A stretch of 64,000 nt of DNA from Lineus longissimus (taxonomy: Eukaryota > Nemertea > Pilidiophora > Heteronemertea > Lineidae): positions 14,985,808 through 15,049,807 of the forward strand of contig NC_088315.1 in assembly GCF_910592395.1 (NCBI RefSeq). The letters run 5' to 3'. The notes under the pieces are model-generated. The model was not told the origin of the DNA and searched no databases. It saw nothing but the letters and a program-made list of their open reading frames with translations. A program made the translations under genes and the position numbers. Positions 55,108 through 64,000 of this stretch are shown one piece after another (positions within the stretch are counted from its first letter, which is position 1; the number at the start of each line of letters is the position of its first letter).

Positions 55108-56457
55108 TCATGTACAATATTGAAGTGCAATGTAAACTTTTTTTCTGAATGGGCGAAATGTATAACCTTGGTGTTGCTTTCTTGTCTCTTCTCTTAAATG
55201 TTCATTCTTTGTTGGAGTGCTGGTGATCTCCTTTCGCTTTGAAGGCTGCTTCCTCTTTGTTGTTGGCTTTGTAGAAGCTCCTTCCACCATTAATGATAAT
55301 GCATCCCTTGAAAGAACTAATAACTCCTCTTTCGTGTCGTATTTCATTTCTGGACCAAGGTTGTATGTTAAGTTGAATTCATCATCAATGCTAATGCAGG
55401 GGACTGGCGGCACTGGTGCATTCGGTTTGCCCATAGTGAGTAAATATTCAAATGCCCCATTTGTATGGGTGACCAGCTGGTCTAGGACTGATGATGCTGG
55501 CATCCATTTCCAGTTGGGTTTGAATTCTTCTTTCTGCTGCAGGGAAAGTTGTCTGACTGCATCGAATGTTAGTTTGTCAGGATTGAGATCTTTTGGCAGT
55601 AAATGGATTTTACCAATGTTTTGTACGCATCAGCATTCAGCTTAACTGATGTTAATCTGTCACCGGTGCATTGAATGCTGAAAAGCGTTTTGAAGCATTG
55701 TCGTATAACCATGTCAAGCCAGGTTTCGTTCTGCACACCGAAGAACTTCAGGAGAAAATCATTCCCTCCTAGCGAAAGGACCAAGGAGACTATAGTTGCT
55801 GCATCCCTAGACTTGAGTTTTTGTTCCAAGCTTTCAGCAATTCCTGTAATGTTATACATGTCGTAGCGCTTGTTGGGCTTCCTTAACAGGACAAACAGAG
55901 GATGGATAAAGTTGCTGTCTTGGTCTCGGGGCCAGTTCAAAACGGCAAGAGATAATAAATAAAGTACAACAGCATCGATGTCCCCTGAAGTGACAACAGC
56001 CATCACCCTTCTACCCTCTTCCAGACCAGGGAGAATATCTTCCAACCAATCTATCTGCGCGAGTTCTGCTTCACCCTTTGTTTGAGTGGTTGGCAATTCT
56101 ATTTTTCTTTGGAATCCATTTGGCGTGAAAGAAACTCGAATTGGGATTGAGAATGTTACGCAAGAGCAGGTTGTCTGCGCACCACACTCGCAGCCTTTTT
56201 TTACATATTCACTGTCAATGTCCAATAGCAGTTCACGATTGATTTGTAATTCTTCAACATTTGCAGCAAGCCATGTGCTGATTAGCTTTTTCCCGGCAGT
56301 GGTGTTTGTAATGGCAAATTTATCAGCTTTCTCTCTACTGATAATTTCATTATCAGCCTTCAGGTGTGACACGGTCAGTTTCGTTTTCTTCTTGGTAGCT
56401 GCAGTTCTCTTGCTTCTGGTGGGTCCTTTCAGTACATCTGGTGTGTAACTGTACTTT
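55108..56457 (-). pseudogene. Academ-like gene, XPG/FEN-like nuclease segment
   Basis: T-S-G-D-I-D-A-V-V-L-Y-L-L-S-L (acidic pair of a PIN/XPG-like fold), D-M-Y-N-I-T-G-I-A-E, then V-L-S-L-G-G-N-D-F-L-L-K-F-F-G-V. The last aligns with the LLGSDYxxxIxGIG helix-turn element of FEN1/XPG nucleases. A frameshift near 55625 leads to F-D-A-V-R-Q-L-S-L-Q-Q-K and W-K-W-M-P-A-S-S, followed by a basic tail (T-K-R-K-Q-P-S-K-R-K) that ends at 55108. These enzymes cut branched DNA 5' flaps; here it would serve the transposon. Confidence 0.6.
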
Positions 56458-56459
56458 TC

Positions 56460-57627
56460 TTAACACACGACCACGCGTGAGGCATGCTTGAATGTACGGA
56501 GAAGCGGACGCATGACCTGGGTGGACACACCGTCAACAAACTGCTTGCCGGATTTCCCTTTTAAGGAAAACTTTTTCCCTGCAAATTCTATCGTGATTGC
56601 GCTTATGGATGATGCAAGATCAGCTGGTGTGTTTTTCAGCTTTATTTTAGTGTAAACTAGTCTCTTTGCCTCACAGACTTTCTGTCTGGCCTTCTTGTCT
56701 TTGACGGCATTCATATCCAGCTGAACATCATCATGATCATCTTCGTTGGTATATGTACTGGTCAATAACTTGAGAATAGCAGCTGAAGTGGCACTGTGCT
56801 TGGCCACACTGTGTTTACTTCCATCAGGAGTAAGAATGGCTTGACAGTTGTTATAATCTGACTTGTGGGAGTTTAATATTTTCGATTCCTTTCTGACCTC
56901 TCTCATACGCCTGTTCGTCTTTTTTGCAGCCTGACTGGTTTTCTGCGTGGCTTTGACCTTTGTACGACTGATTGTGGTGCTTTCTGCCTTCCTCACTTTC
57001 TGTATCAGTGATTTAGGACCACTGACAGTCCCTATCTCTGGTATGTCTTCTTCGCTCATACCAAATAGTCCATTACACCCTGCATATCTGATTACAAGTA
57101 GCTTTCCCACTTCTTCTGTTTCTTTGTCAAGATACGTATCTGGAGGAATCATAGGCATTTCTTGGCTTTTCACCAGAAATATCAAGGATTCCTTTGCTGA
57201 TGACCATGGTTGCAACGGGGAAGAAGTGTTTCCGATCAACACCTGTATATGACATGAAGAGGAATTCCGATTCAAGGATGTCTGGGCCATTTTCTTGCTG
57301 GACCATGGCATCTTCTTTGGGCAGAACTTGTGACTCTTTCCTCTTCTTGTCAATTAGGTCAAAGATATCGACCAGTGACATTCTTTCCACAATAGCGTTA
57401 ATGGTGGAGCCTTGGCGGAATGCCTTGACAGCATTGATATGGTCAAATTCCCGAAAGGCGTCAAGGCCAACATTGGCACCATCTCTCTTGTGTGGTATAG
57501 ACCACAGGGCCATTTTCATTCTTTGGTAAAAAGGTCCACAGGAGTAATGTGCCAGAAGAAGTCGTGCCGTAAAAGGGGCATAAGAAGTTGCTCCGTTCAT
57601 GAAGGCGAATGGGAGAGATGATTTCAC
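56460..57627 (-). pseudogene. Academ-like gene, middle segments
   Basis: 57627-57127 has F-M-N-G-A-T-S-Y-A-P-F and F-R-E-F-D-H-I-N-A-V-K-A-F-R-Q-G-S-T-I-N. A frameshift near 57180 moves the reading to 57185-56460, with Y-L-D-K-E-T-E-E-V-G-K-L-L-V-I-R-Y-A-G. Next is a very basic stretch (K-A-T-Q-K-T-S-Q-A-A-K-K-T-N-R-R-M-R) and F-A-G-K-K-F-S-L-K-G-K-S-G-K. A TAA at 56462 interrupts the frame into the nuclease segment. Confidence 0.6.
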
Positions 57628-57660
57628 TGTTCCTAATAGTAGAAGATATCCTGTTTCCCC

Positions 57661-60516
57661 TCAAAGTCTTTCGGCTACGTAGAGTGCCCTTATCTCATCG
57701 CAGTGCTTTGACATGTCCACATGCAGAGCAAAGGTGCCACTATCTTTGCACCGTTGGCTTATGAACGTATTGTACCCCTCGGACCATTTCTTGACAAGCC
57801 AGTCAGTCGTCTGATTCTGTAACTCTGCGGTCAGTTCAGCTGCAGCTTCTGGTGGAAGATGTTCGATGAACTTTAACATCAGTGAGATGTGCAAAGCAAT
57901 GGCAAGTCTTGACACTAGTTTGGAGGCGGTTTCTATATGTCGCAGTTCAATGAGCTTCAAGGCTTCGCTGTCACTCTCATCATCCCGCATATATTTCAGG
58001 AGATGGTGGATGCCAGCACTCTTGTACGCATTCAGCAAATTGATGATCTTCGACTTCCTAGTGTGCAAAGGGGGAAACTCTGGTATAAATTTCTTGTATT
58101 TAATGTCGTCTTCCTGGAGTTGTAGGAGGTTGTTATTTAGCTTGAAGTCTGTTGGGAAGAGTATCTTGTCAGAGGTTTCATTGCTGGCCATTTTCACCAC
58201 GAAGTCATCAAGGATCTTTTTGAGATTCTGCATGTCATTGTCTCTTCCAGTAGCCGGGACAGGATGCCGAATGTGAATTTCTGTTGGAGAGGCAGAAATG
58301 AACTCTATGAGGTTTGGGATGTTTTGTCTTCTTCTCTCATTCACTTCATTATGATTTTGTTGAGGTTTATCTTCGACTGTCTGAATCTCGTCACCAAGGC
58401 TGATTGATTGGAAGCTCAGGTTGAAAAAGTAATCATCATCACCCGTTTCTTCTGCAATTTGTCTGTCATCTTTGGGTCCAGCCACTGGTCTGTGATCGTC
58501 ATCTGATATCAACTGTACCTCTGATTGGGAATAAAGAGAGCAATTCTCCGGTCCAAGACTTCCATCGGATAAATTGGTATCTAAATGAGGTGCATCATAA
58601 TCCGTCTCGTCAAGTTCGTCGTTCAGGTTGATGGTTCTAATGCTCATGTTGAAAAAGTCCATTTCTTCGGTCAGCTTTTGGTCATCTTGGTGTTCAGCAG
58701 ATGTCAACCGAACCTCTGGTTGAGAACAAAGAAATAACTCCTTGGGTCCGATACCTTCACCGACTGACTTGCTCTTTGAATGGGGTACATCCTCGTTCGT
58801 CTCATCCAATTCATTGCCCAGGTGAATGGTACTGAAGCTCATGTTGAAAGAATCCATTTCTTCGGCCAGCTTTTGGTCATCTTGGGGTTCATTATCAGAG
58901 TTCAACGGCTTAATACTGTTGTCGGCTTGAATCAACTTCAGCAGCAGTTCACTATGATCTTGAACATAATCCTTCCAAATATGTCGCATGCCAAAGTTGC
59001 AGTGCTTCCGAAATGAAATCACGGTGCGTTCTTCCTCTGGAGTCATCTCCAACAGCACCTTCTTTAGATCGTCTTTTGTCATCGTCTTATCCGCCTTGCA
59101 TATACAGTCTGTTGAGCCATCACATTCAGGGTCATGCCAAGATTCCACAACAGCTGAGTCCTTTGGTATGCCACATAGAGTGATTGGAAGTGTATTCAGT
59201 TGTGTAGTTGAACTCTCACCTGGCTCAGGGTTGTTTTTGGCTTGTAAGCGGACCAAATTGTCAATCAGGAAGACAGAATGGCATTGCTGAAGGGAAACGT
59301 CATGGACATTGACAACATTATCTCCGATCCTTTGATACTCCAATGGATATTTCTGCATGTATGACCTGTAGTAGCAGAAATCTGGATTTGACAACCTTTT
59401 GATACGTTGGTCAGCAGTCCATTTTGCCTGTGTTACTCCACCAAGACATCCAACTGAAAATACTGTTTCAAGATTGTGATGAATAGCCAGTGCATCTGTA
59501 TTCATGACTTGAATGAAGCCATGGTGCCTTTGGTTCAGAACATGCAGCATACTATCAAAGTGAGTGTATAATCTCCCCAATCTGGCCCGAAGGTACTGTT
59601 GTTGCTGATCGTTATCCTTCATCCGTCCCAGGTAGGTATAATTCAGGAATGTTCCTACCAACTGGAGCTGGATTGGTAGTGGTACATGGTAACACCATTC
59701 CCTTGTGACATCGAATGTATCAACTTGAAGAGGGTCATTTTGGTATGGAATGAAATCCTTGAAACAGACTGGGCATAGTGTGTCATCTCCATCGATCGCT
59801 GTGTCCTCACAATCCCTGTTCATCCAAACGGCACTGACACTGCCAAGCAAGGAAGGGAACTTATCCCTAATACTGAAACGTTGATATGTATTGCCATCTG
59901 TAGATCTCTTCAGACACCCACTATCTAGGAGCATAACTTCATGAACTTGCATAGAGTGTTCCCTTTGAAGAAAACTATTGATTATGATACCGAGATTATC
60001 AATACCAAAATCCTGATCCTGCAGATTGGAGGTGTTGTTTTCAAGGAGCACATGGATACTAGGGCCAGTCCCTGTACACAAGGAATGACATGGTATACAT
60101 AACACGCTGAATGGAAGATTATGATCTATGCCAATGCCCAAGTGACTGATAAGGTCGTCTCTGATACCACTGTCCAAAACTTCAGGAAGGTGCACCAAAT
60201 CAGCCACTGTGAGTTTGATATCTGTGTTTATGTCACCTGCTTTGGATCTTCGAACTGAATTACAGATAGACCTGTTACATAGTTTCTGTAGCTGCTTCCC
60301 AAGTTCACTTGAATTCTTACAAACTTGGAAGAAGTCCCATTTTAACTGCAGTAGGGTGGTATCTTCTACAATTGCATCCGTTTCACAAAAGTTTTGGAAA
60401 TGCCACTCAAAGAGACATATCTTTTGCCACTCATTATAACCAAAGAACTCTCTAAGATCTTGTAGAATATACACAGGCGCCTTGGATTGTGCGGATGTTT
60501 TAGAAGTGACGATCAT
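57661..60516 (-). CDS. Academ-like large open segment (951 residues)
   Basis: Longest open frame of the window. Visible motifs: C-P-V-C-F-K-D-F near residue 250; a conserved-looking block V-F-S-V-G-C-L-G-G-V-T-Q-A-K-W; S-W-H-D-P-E-C-D-G with D-C-I-C-K near 465-480, which could bind metal; then H-C-N-F-G-M-R-H-I-W. Residues about 544-720 hold three acidic repeats beginning D-D-Q-K-L-x-E-E (544, 609, 680). The C-terminal 150 residues are helical and Leu-rich. The frame continues upstream through a TAA at 60531 and downstream through a TGA at 57663, so neither end is the original one. I do not recognise a catalytic core with certainty. Confidence 0.7.
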   Translation of the reverse strand: MIVTSKTSAQSKAPVYILQDLREFFGYNEWQKICLFEWHFQNFCETDAIVEDTTLLQLKWDFFQVCKNSSELGKQLQKLCNRSICNSVRRSKAGDINTDIKLTVADLVHLPEVLDSGIRDDLISHLGIGIDHNLPFSVLCIPCHSLCTGTGPSIHVLLENNTSNLQDQDFGIDNLGIIINSFLQREHSMQVHEVMLLDSGCLKRSTDGNTYQRFSIRDKFPSLLGSVSAVWMNRDCEDTAIDGDDTLCPVCFKDFIPYQNDPLQVDTFDVTREWCYHVPLPIQLQLVGTFLNYTYLGRMKDNDQQQQYLRARLGRLYTHFDSMLHVLNQRHHGFIQVMNTDALAIHHNLETVFSVGCLGGVTQAKWTADQRIKRLSNPDFCYYRSYMQKYPLEYQRIGDNVVNVHDVSLQQCHSVFLIDNLVRLQAKNNPEPGESSTTQLNTLPITLCGIPKDSAVVESWHDPECDGSTDCICKADKTMTKDDLKKVLLEMTPEEERTVISFRKHCNFGMRHIWKDYVQDHSELLLKLIQADNSIKPLNSDNEPQDDQKLAEEMDSFNMSFSTIHLGNELDETNEDVPHSKSKSVGEGIGPKELFLCSQPEVRLTSAEHQDDQKLTEEMDFFNMSIRTINLNDELDETDYDAPHLDTNLSDGSLGPENCSLYSQSEVQLISDDDHRPVAGPKDDRQIAEETGDDDYFFNLSFQSISLGDEIQTVEDKPQQNHNEVNERRRQNIPNLIEFISASPTEIHIRHPVPATGRDNDMQNLKKILDDFVVKMASNETSDKILFPTDFKLNNNLLQLQEDDIKYKKFIPEFPPLHTRKSKIINLLNAYKSAGIHHLLKYMRDDESDSEALKLIELRHIETASKLVSRLAIALHISLMLKFIEHLPPEAAAELTAELQNQTTDWLVKKWSEGYNTFISQRCKDSGTFALHVDMSKHCDEIRALYVAERL

Positions 60517-61051
60517 ATCTTCTATTACTTAGGGAAGGCTTAACTCCTTACATACAAGCTGATATAGATCAAATAATGTCCTTTCTGGTTCAGAATTCAA
60601 AGACTGCTCTTTTTGAGAAGGCGTGCATGGAGATGGACTACATGGACTACATGGGTCAATAATACTGAAGTATAGTTTGTTAGCTAAACTGCCGAGTGTG
60701 GAGATAGGTGATGACGACTGAGAGGCCACCGACAATGCCTCCAAACTTCCTTTCTATGATGCCACTGCAGCCGAACAAATCTGATTAACTAACTATCTGC
60801 GAACAGGAAGCCTGAACATCGGCATTGTTGAAGGCATATCTCAACAGTGCTGGTAATGTTATAAAGTCCTGATTTTCAATGGTAATAAGTGGACAGTAGC
60901 CCTTAAGGGTTCGCGACAAGTTGAATCTTTTCAAAGAGTTCTTTTTGGTGATATCTTCATCTCTGTGATTGCTCTGAAGCCACTTTAAAAAACAGTCTAC
61001 TTCCACAAGCAAGGAGTTGTCGTGCTGAATAAAGGGAATACTCTCCAACAT

Positions 61052-62233
61052 TCTGATAACATGTTGAAGAAGTTCTGTTTACCATGGATGGACTTTTTTC
61101 TAAAAGATAGCAGAAGAAAATTGCATTAAGGACCTTGCATTTTAATTAGGACCAAATACTTGATACTCGTATCATCACATTCTTATCCTAGCTTGTGACA
61201 GTCGATTAAATATGCCTATGGTGAAATATAAAATTTGTGATTAAGTAGAATAAAGAAAGAGCGACGCTTATACATTTTTGGTAGAATCCATCTCCTTACA
61301 TGCAGGTCGAATAAATGTAAAGAAATATAATGCATGTTTCAAAAATCCAAAGTCAGGGTACAGATCACCACCTCATGTGACCCGACTGGACATAAGGAGA
61401 GCCAAGGGGACCCTAATCAGGCACTTAAAAGGGGCTGAAATTCAATCATGAATAATTCAAATGTGATGTTCATGGACTGGAGGGAGATGGGGGAGGGGCT
61501 TACACCGAAGACATATTCGAACATCTTCCGGTAAGTCAGATTCAAACATGAGGAACCTACAATGTGATATATCATTCATGATTCATGTACATTATATCAT
61601 CATTCTCCTAAAAATGGATGGCCCAGTAAGCAAGTTACAGCTTCAATATGAAATAAATCGTTCAATGATATGCTTCAACCGGTTCTTTTCAAATGGTAGC
61701 AGTATCATTCCGTGGGTAAATACATAAGTTTATAAATGCCTTAGCAAAAGTGTAAGACGACTCACTTCAAAAACATGCCAAAGTTTTAAAAATTGTAAGA
61801 GAAAATAAATTTCAGAGCAAAAAGGACTTACCGATATCATTGCTTTTCCGATAAAGTCACATAGAACTCGATGGCTCCCACAATCGATAGAAATATCAAG
61901 TTATAACTCACACAACGTAGTGAGTGTAATGGTTACGTATGTGTATAAAGTGTAAACAAAATTCATATATCCATCATGTCCATCGAATCTGAAAAAATTT
62001 GTGCAGACCCATGACAATTCTGGTTCCGGTACAGTTTGTCGCATTCCATACGGGCCGCGCTTGCCGATCCTGCTTTCACGACGCACCGCAACCACAGTTA
62101 CCATGATTCCCATTGTTTCCTTCCTCGTGACGCAATTATTTCATGACGTCATGAGCCATTGACAATTCACGCAAGTAGATTTATTCACACCGGCGCCACT
62201 GTCCTGAAGTGCGGGTGTGGGACATCATGTATC
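61052..62233. other. Non-coding stretch upstream of the Academ-like gene
   Basis: No terminal repeat, exon or promoter element could be fixed. A CG-rich patch lies at 62040-62110. Confidence 0.4.
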
Positions 62234-62770
62234 TAAAAATCGTCTGCTAGAACATACAGGACAACAACGTCGGCGGAGACAGTAATTGTGACATTTCATT
62301 GCAGACGAAGTAAACGTCCTCTTCTTCTCGATTTACGTACTTTACTTCAAAAAAGTCAGTTTTAACACTACTGCACAAATATAGAGTGGTCATAATGTTC
62401 CATTTGGATAGAGATTTGACGGACTGATTTGGAAATTCATTCCAACCATGCAACTGTTTCAGAAATGAGAAAAAGCTCCTGGGTGTCATGACATGCATGG
62501 TGTGTCTTGCCTCTGCATTTTTGTACTCAGGCATGTCAGAGGGTTTTCAATTTTCATATCATTGAAGAAATAATTCATTCCAATCTACAAGTATATCAAT
62601 CACATCATTTATTTAAAAATCGTCTGCTAGGACATACAGGACAACGTCGGTGGAGACAGTTGTGACATTTCAATTTTCATTGCATAGAGATTTGACGGAC
62701 TGATTTGGAAATTCATTCCAACCATGCAACTGTTTCAGAAATGAGAAAAAGCTCCTGGGGATGACATGCA
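62234..62770. repeat. Partial tandem duplication
   Basis: The blocks aaaaatcgtctgctagaaca ... gagacag and tagagatttgacggactgat ... gaaaaagctcctggg are 62236-62300 and 62411-62490 in copy 1. They recur as 62614-62670 and 62693-62760 in copy 2, which lacks about 100 bp in the middle. Confidence 0.9.
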
Positions 62771-62889
62771 TTCAATTATTATTTCACCACAAATAGCTGC
62801 TTCTTCCAGCAGATATGAGACAGCTACCGGGGCGGGGACTATTTCTTTATGGGGCCTTATTGTTCAGCGTCTCCAAGGAATTCTATTTT

Positions 62890-63060
62890 TAGAGTCCAAT
62901 GGGGGGGGGGGTTGGGAGGGGGGGCCTTCCCCCAATGTACTGACTAAAACCTGTCACTTTCAGAGAACGGGGGAGGGGGTTTGGGGGACTCATCCCCCAA
63001 TGTACTGGCTATATATGTCAGAAGGACGAGGGTTTGGGGGGCTTCCCCATGTCAAACAGT
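62890..63060. repeat. G/C-run dispersed repeat R2, inverted relative to 14344-14760
   Basis: Two sub-units, each with ccccaatgtactg then a tgtca block and a G-run. catcccccaatgtactggct and tatgtcagaaggacgagggt match the reverse complement of 14615-14660. Confidence 0.8.
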
Positions 63061-64000
63061 TGTGTGAGTTCCATAGAGATTGCTCTTTACATATTAAATG
63101 GATGTGAACAATCAAATTGTGCTGAAAAGTGAAATAATCCTCACACTTCGTCCAACATCTAATCATCTGTACTAGAACAGAGCAGTATAGGCCTATATGC
63201 ACATGTACCATTATCTACACTTGCCAAGCCTACTGCATAGATACCATAGCCAGGAATGTGATTTTATGACCGGAGTTAAAAAAAAACATGACAACTTAAT
63301 TTGATGGAACATAAACATAGCCTTGGAGTTGAATCTGACCCCAAAAGGAAGAGGTGAGCTGTCAGGTTGGGATATTGTGGCATCCATCACAATTACTGTG
63401 GATGCGAAATCAAGCAGACTGTGAGTGGCATATCTGCTGCAAGCAGGTCAGACTCTAATTAGGACACGCTCAATATAGCCATAAACTATTTCCGGGTTGG
63501 AGGCATTAACATAGAGCAGGTTTGAGATATTCATGCTGGGAGATGGAATTGGATGCAGTTAGAACATGCGGCTAATTAAGATGAAAGGGATCTCTTTGGT
63601 CTTTTTTAAATCAGCATCCCGAGACTGAGAGTATTCAACCTTTTTCTCACCTTTTGCTTTCTAGTGAATATATATCATGTATTTTGATAAATTATGCTGT
63701 TCACTTTCATCTTAATGCATCAAATTAAACTTTGAACTCACCAATTCTGATATCTGGTGTCCTCTGAGGTCAGACACTTTACTGCTGCATAAATCTCTAT
63801 TATTCCTCTTGTGCTTGAATTATAGGCATATTCGTTAATCCACTATTAATCACTGTTTAAGTTTTTGAAAATAATCCACAGCATCACAATCCTAGTTCGT
63901 ACCATATCACATCCTGTACATGTTGCATATAATGTTATTAAGAATCAGAGTCATAATCCGTGTCCTCTAATATATTGCATGCATCAACTAGATTTGATTC
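63061..64000. other. Non-coding stretch at the window end
   Basis: A/T-rich; no exon, repeat or transposon end was recognised. Confidence 0.5.

Larger units (their letters stand above)
55108..61051 (-). pseudogene. Large transposon gene, probably Academ type, with XPG-like nuclease; decayed
   Basis: Six open segments follow one another on the minus strand: 61051-60785, 60744-60529, 60516-57661, 57627-57127, 57353-56460 (frameshift overlap) and 56457-55108. They are separated by single in-frame stops (TAA 60531, TGA 57663, TAA 56462) and frameshifts (near 60770, 57180 and 55625), not by splice sites. The order, a long novel protein with Cys-rich motifs and then a FEN/XPG-like nuclease, fits Academ DNA transposons, which encode a transposase plus an XPG nuclease. 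That assignment comes from family knowledge and layout. I did not find the DDE residues or the terminal repeats, so a domesticated or unnamed element is also possible. Confidence 0.6.

Noticed and set aside
57866-58276. 136-residue plus-strand open frame
   Set aside because: Antisense to the 951-residue frame and of low-complexity composition; a shadow.
60529-60785. A 35-base intron to join the first two segments of the Academ-like gene
   Set aside because: Too short for a spliceosomal intron and the donor is poor; a frameshift is simpler.

Overview
This window is animal nuclear DNA. It holds two many-exon genes with GT-AG introns, and almost everything else is decayed DNA transposons, a retrotransposon scrap and miniature inverted-repeat elements. 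The protein types (an astacin protease joined to an ApeC domain, and a cysteine-rich ZP membrane protein) and the transposon types (PIF/Harbinger, pogo/Tigger, a probable Academ) fit a marine invertebrate such as a lophotrochozoan, hemichordate, echinoderm or cephalochordate. The sequence alone does not let me choose between them.

Layout. 69-9736 (minus): an 11-exon gene for a secreted astacin-EGF-ApeC protein. The joined exons keep one reading frame across every splice (1467 nt, 488 residues). 9.7-13.2 kb: non-coding, with several copies of an unnamed dispersed repeat. 13182-17115: a DNA transposon with 32-bp perfect terminal inverted repeats, a MADF-domain exon and a tandem duplication that seems to have been split by an insertion. 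18.8-23.4 kb: a transposon cluster with a Tigger-like miniature element, a pogo-like element sitting inside an older TA-flanked element, and a reverse-transcriptase fragment. 25.3-30.4 kb: duplicated repeats around a second pogo-like element. 31081-42585 (plus): a 12-coding-exon gene for a 714-residue type I membrane protein with a signal peptide, EB/EGF-like cysteine-rich modules, a ZP domain, a furin site and one membrane helix. It has a recognisable TATA promoter and a poly(A) signal. 43.1-48.1 kb: a stack of nested transposons, with a PIF/Harbinger element carrying both of its genes inside a miniature element inside a pogo-like fragment. 48-55 kb: non-coding, with two adjacent perfect palindromes at 52451-52540. 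55108-61051 (minus): a large decayed gene, probably of Academ type, ending in an XPG/FEN-like nuclease region. 61-64 kb: non-coding repeats.

The two host genes both encode extracellular mosaic proteins. They are on opposite strands and 21 kb apart, and nothing in the sequence links them in one pathway. Both were assembled here by hand from splice sites. The frame closing to an exact codon count in each (489 and 715 codons including stop) is the main support.
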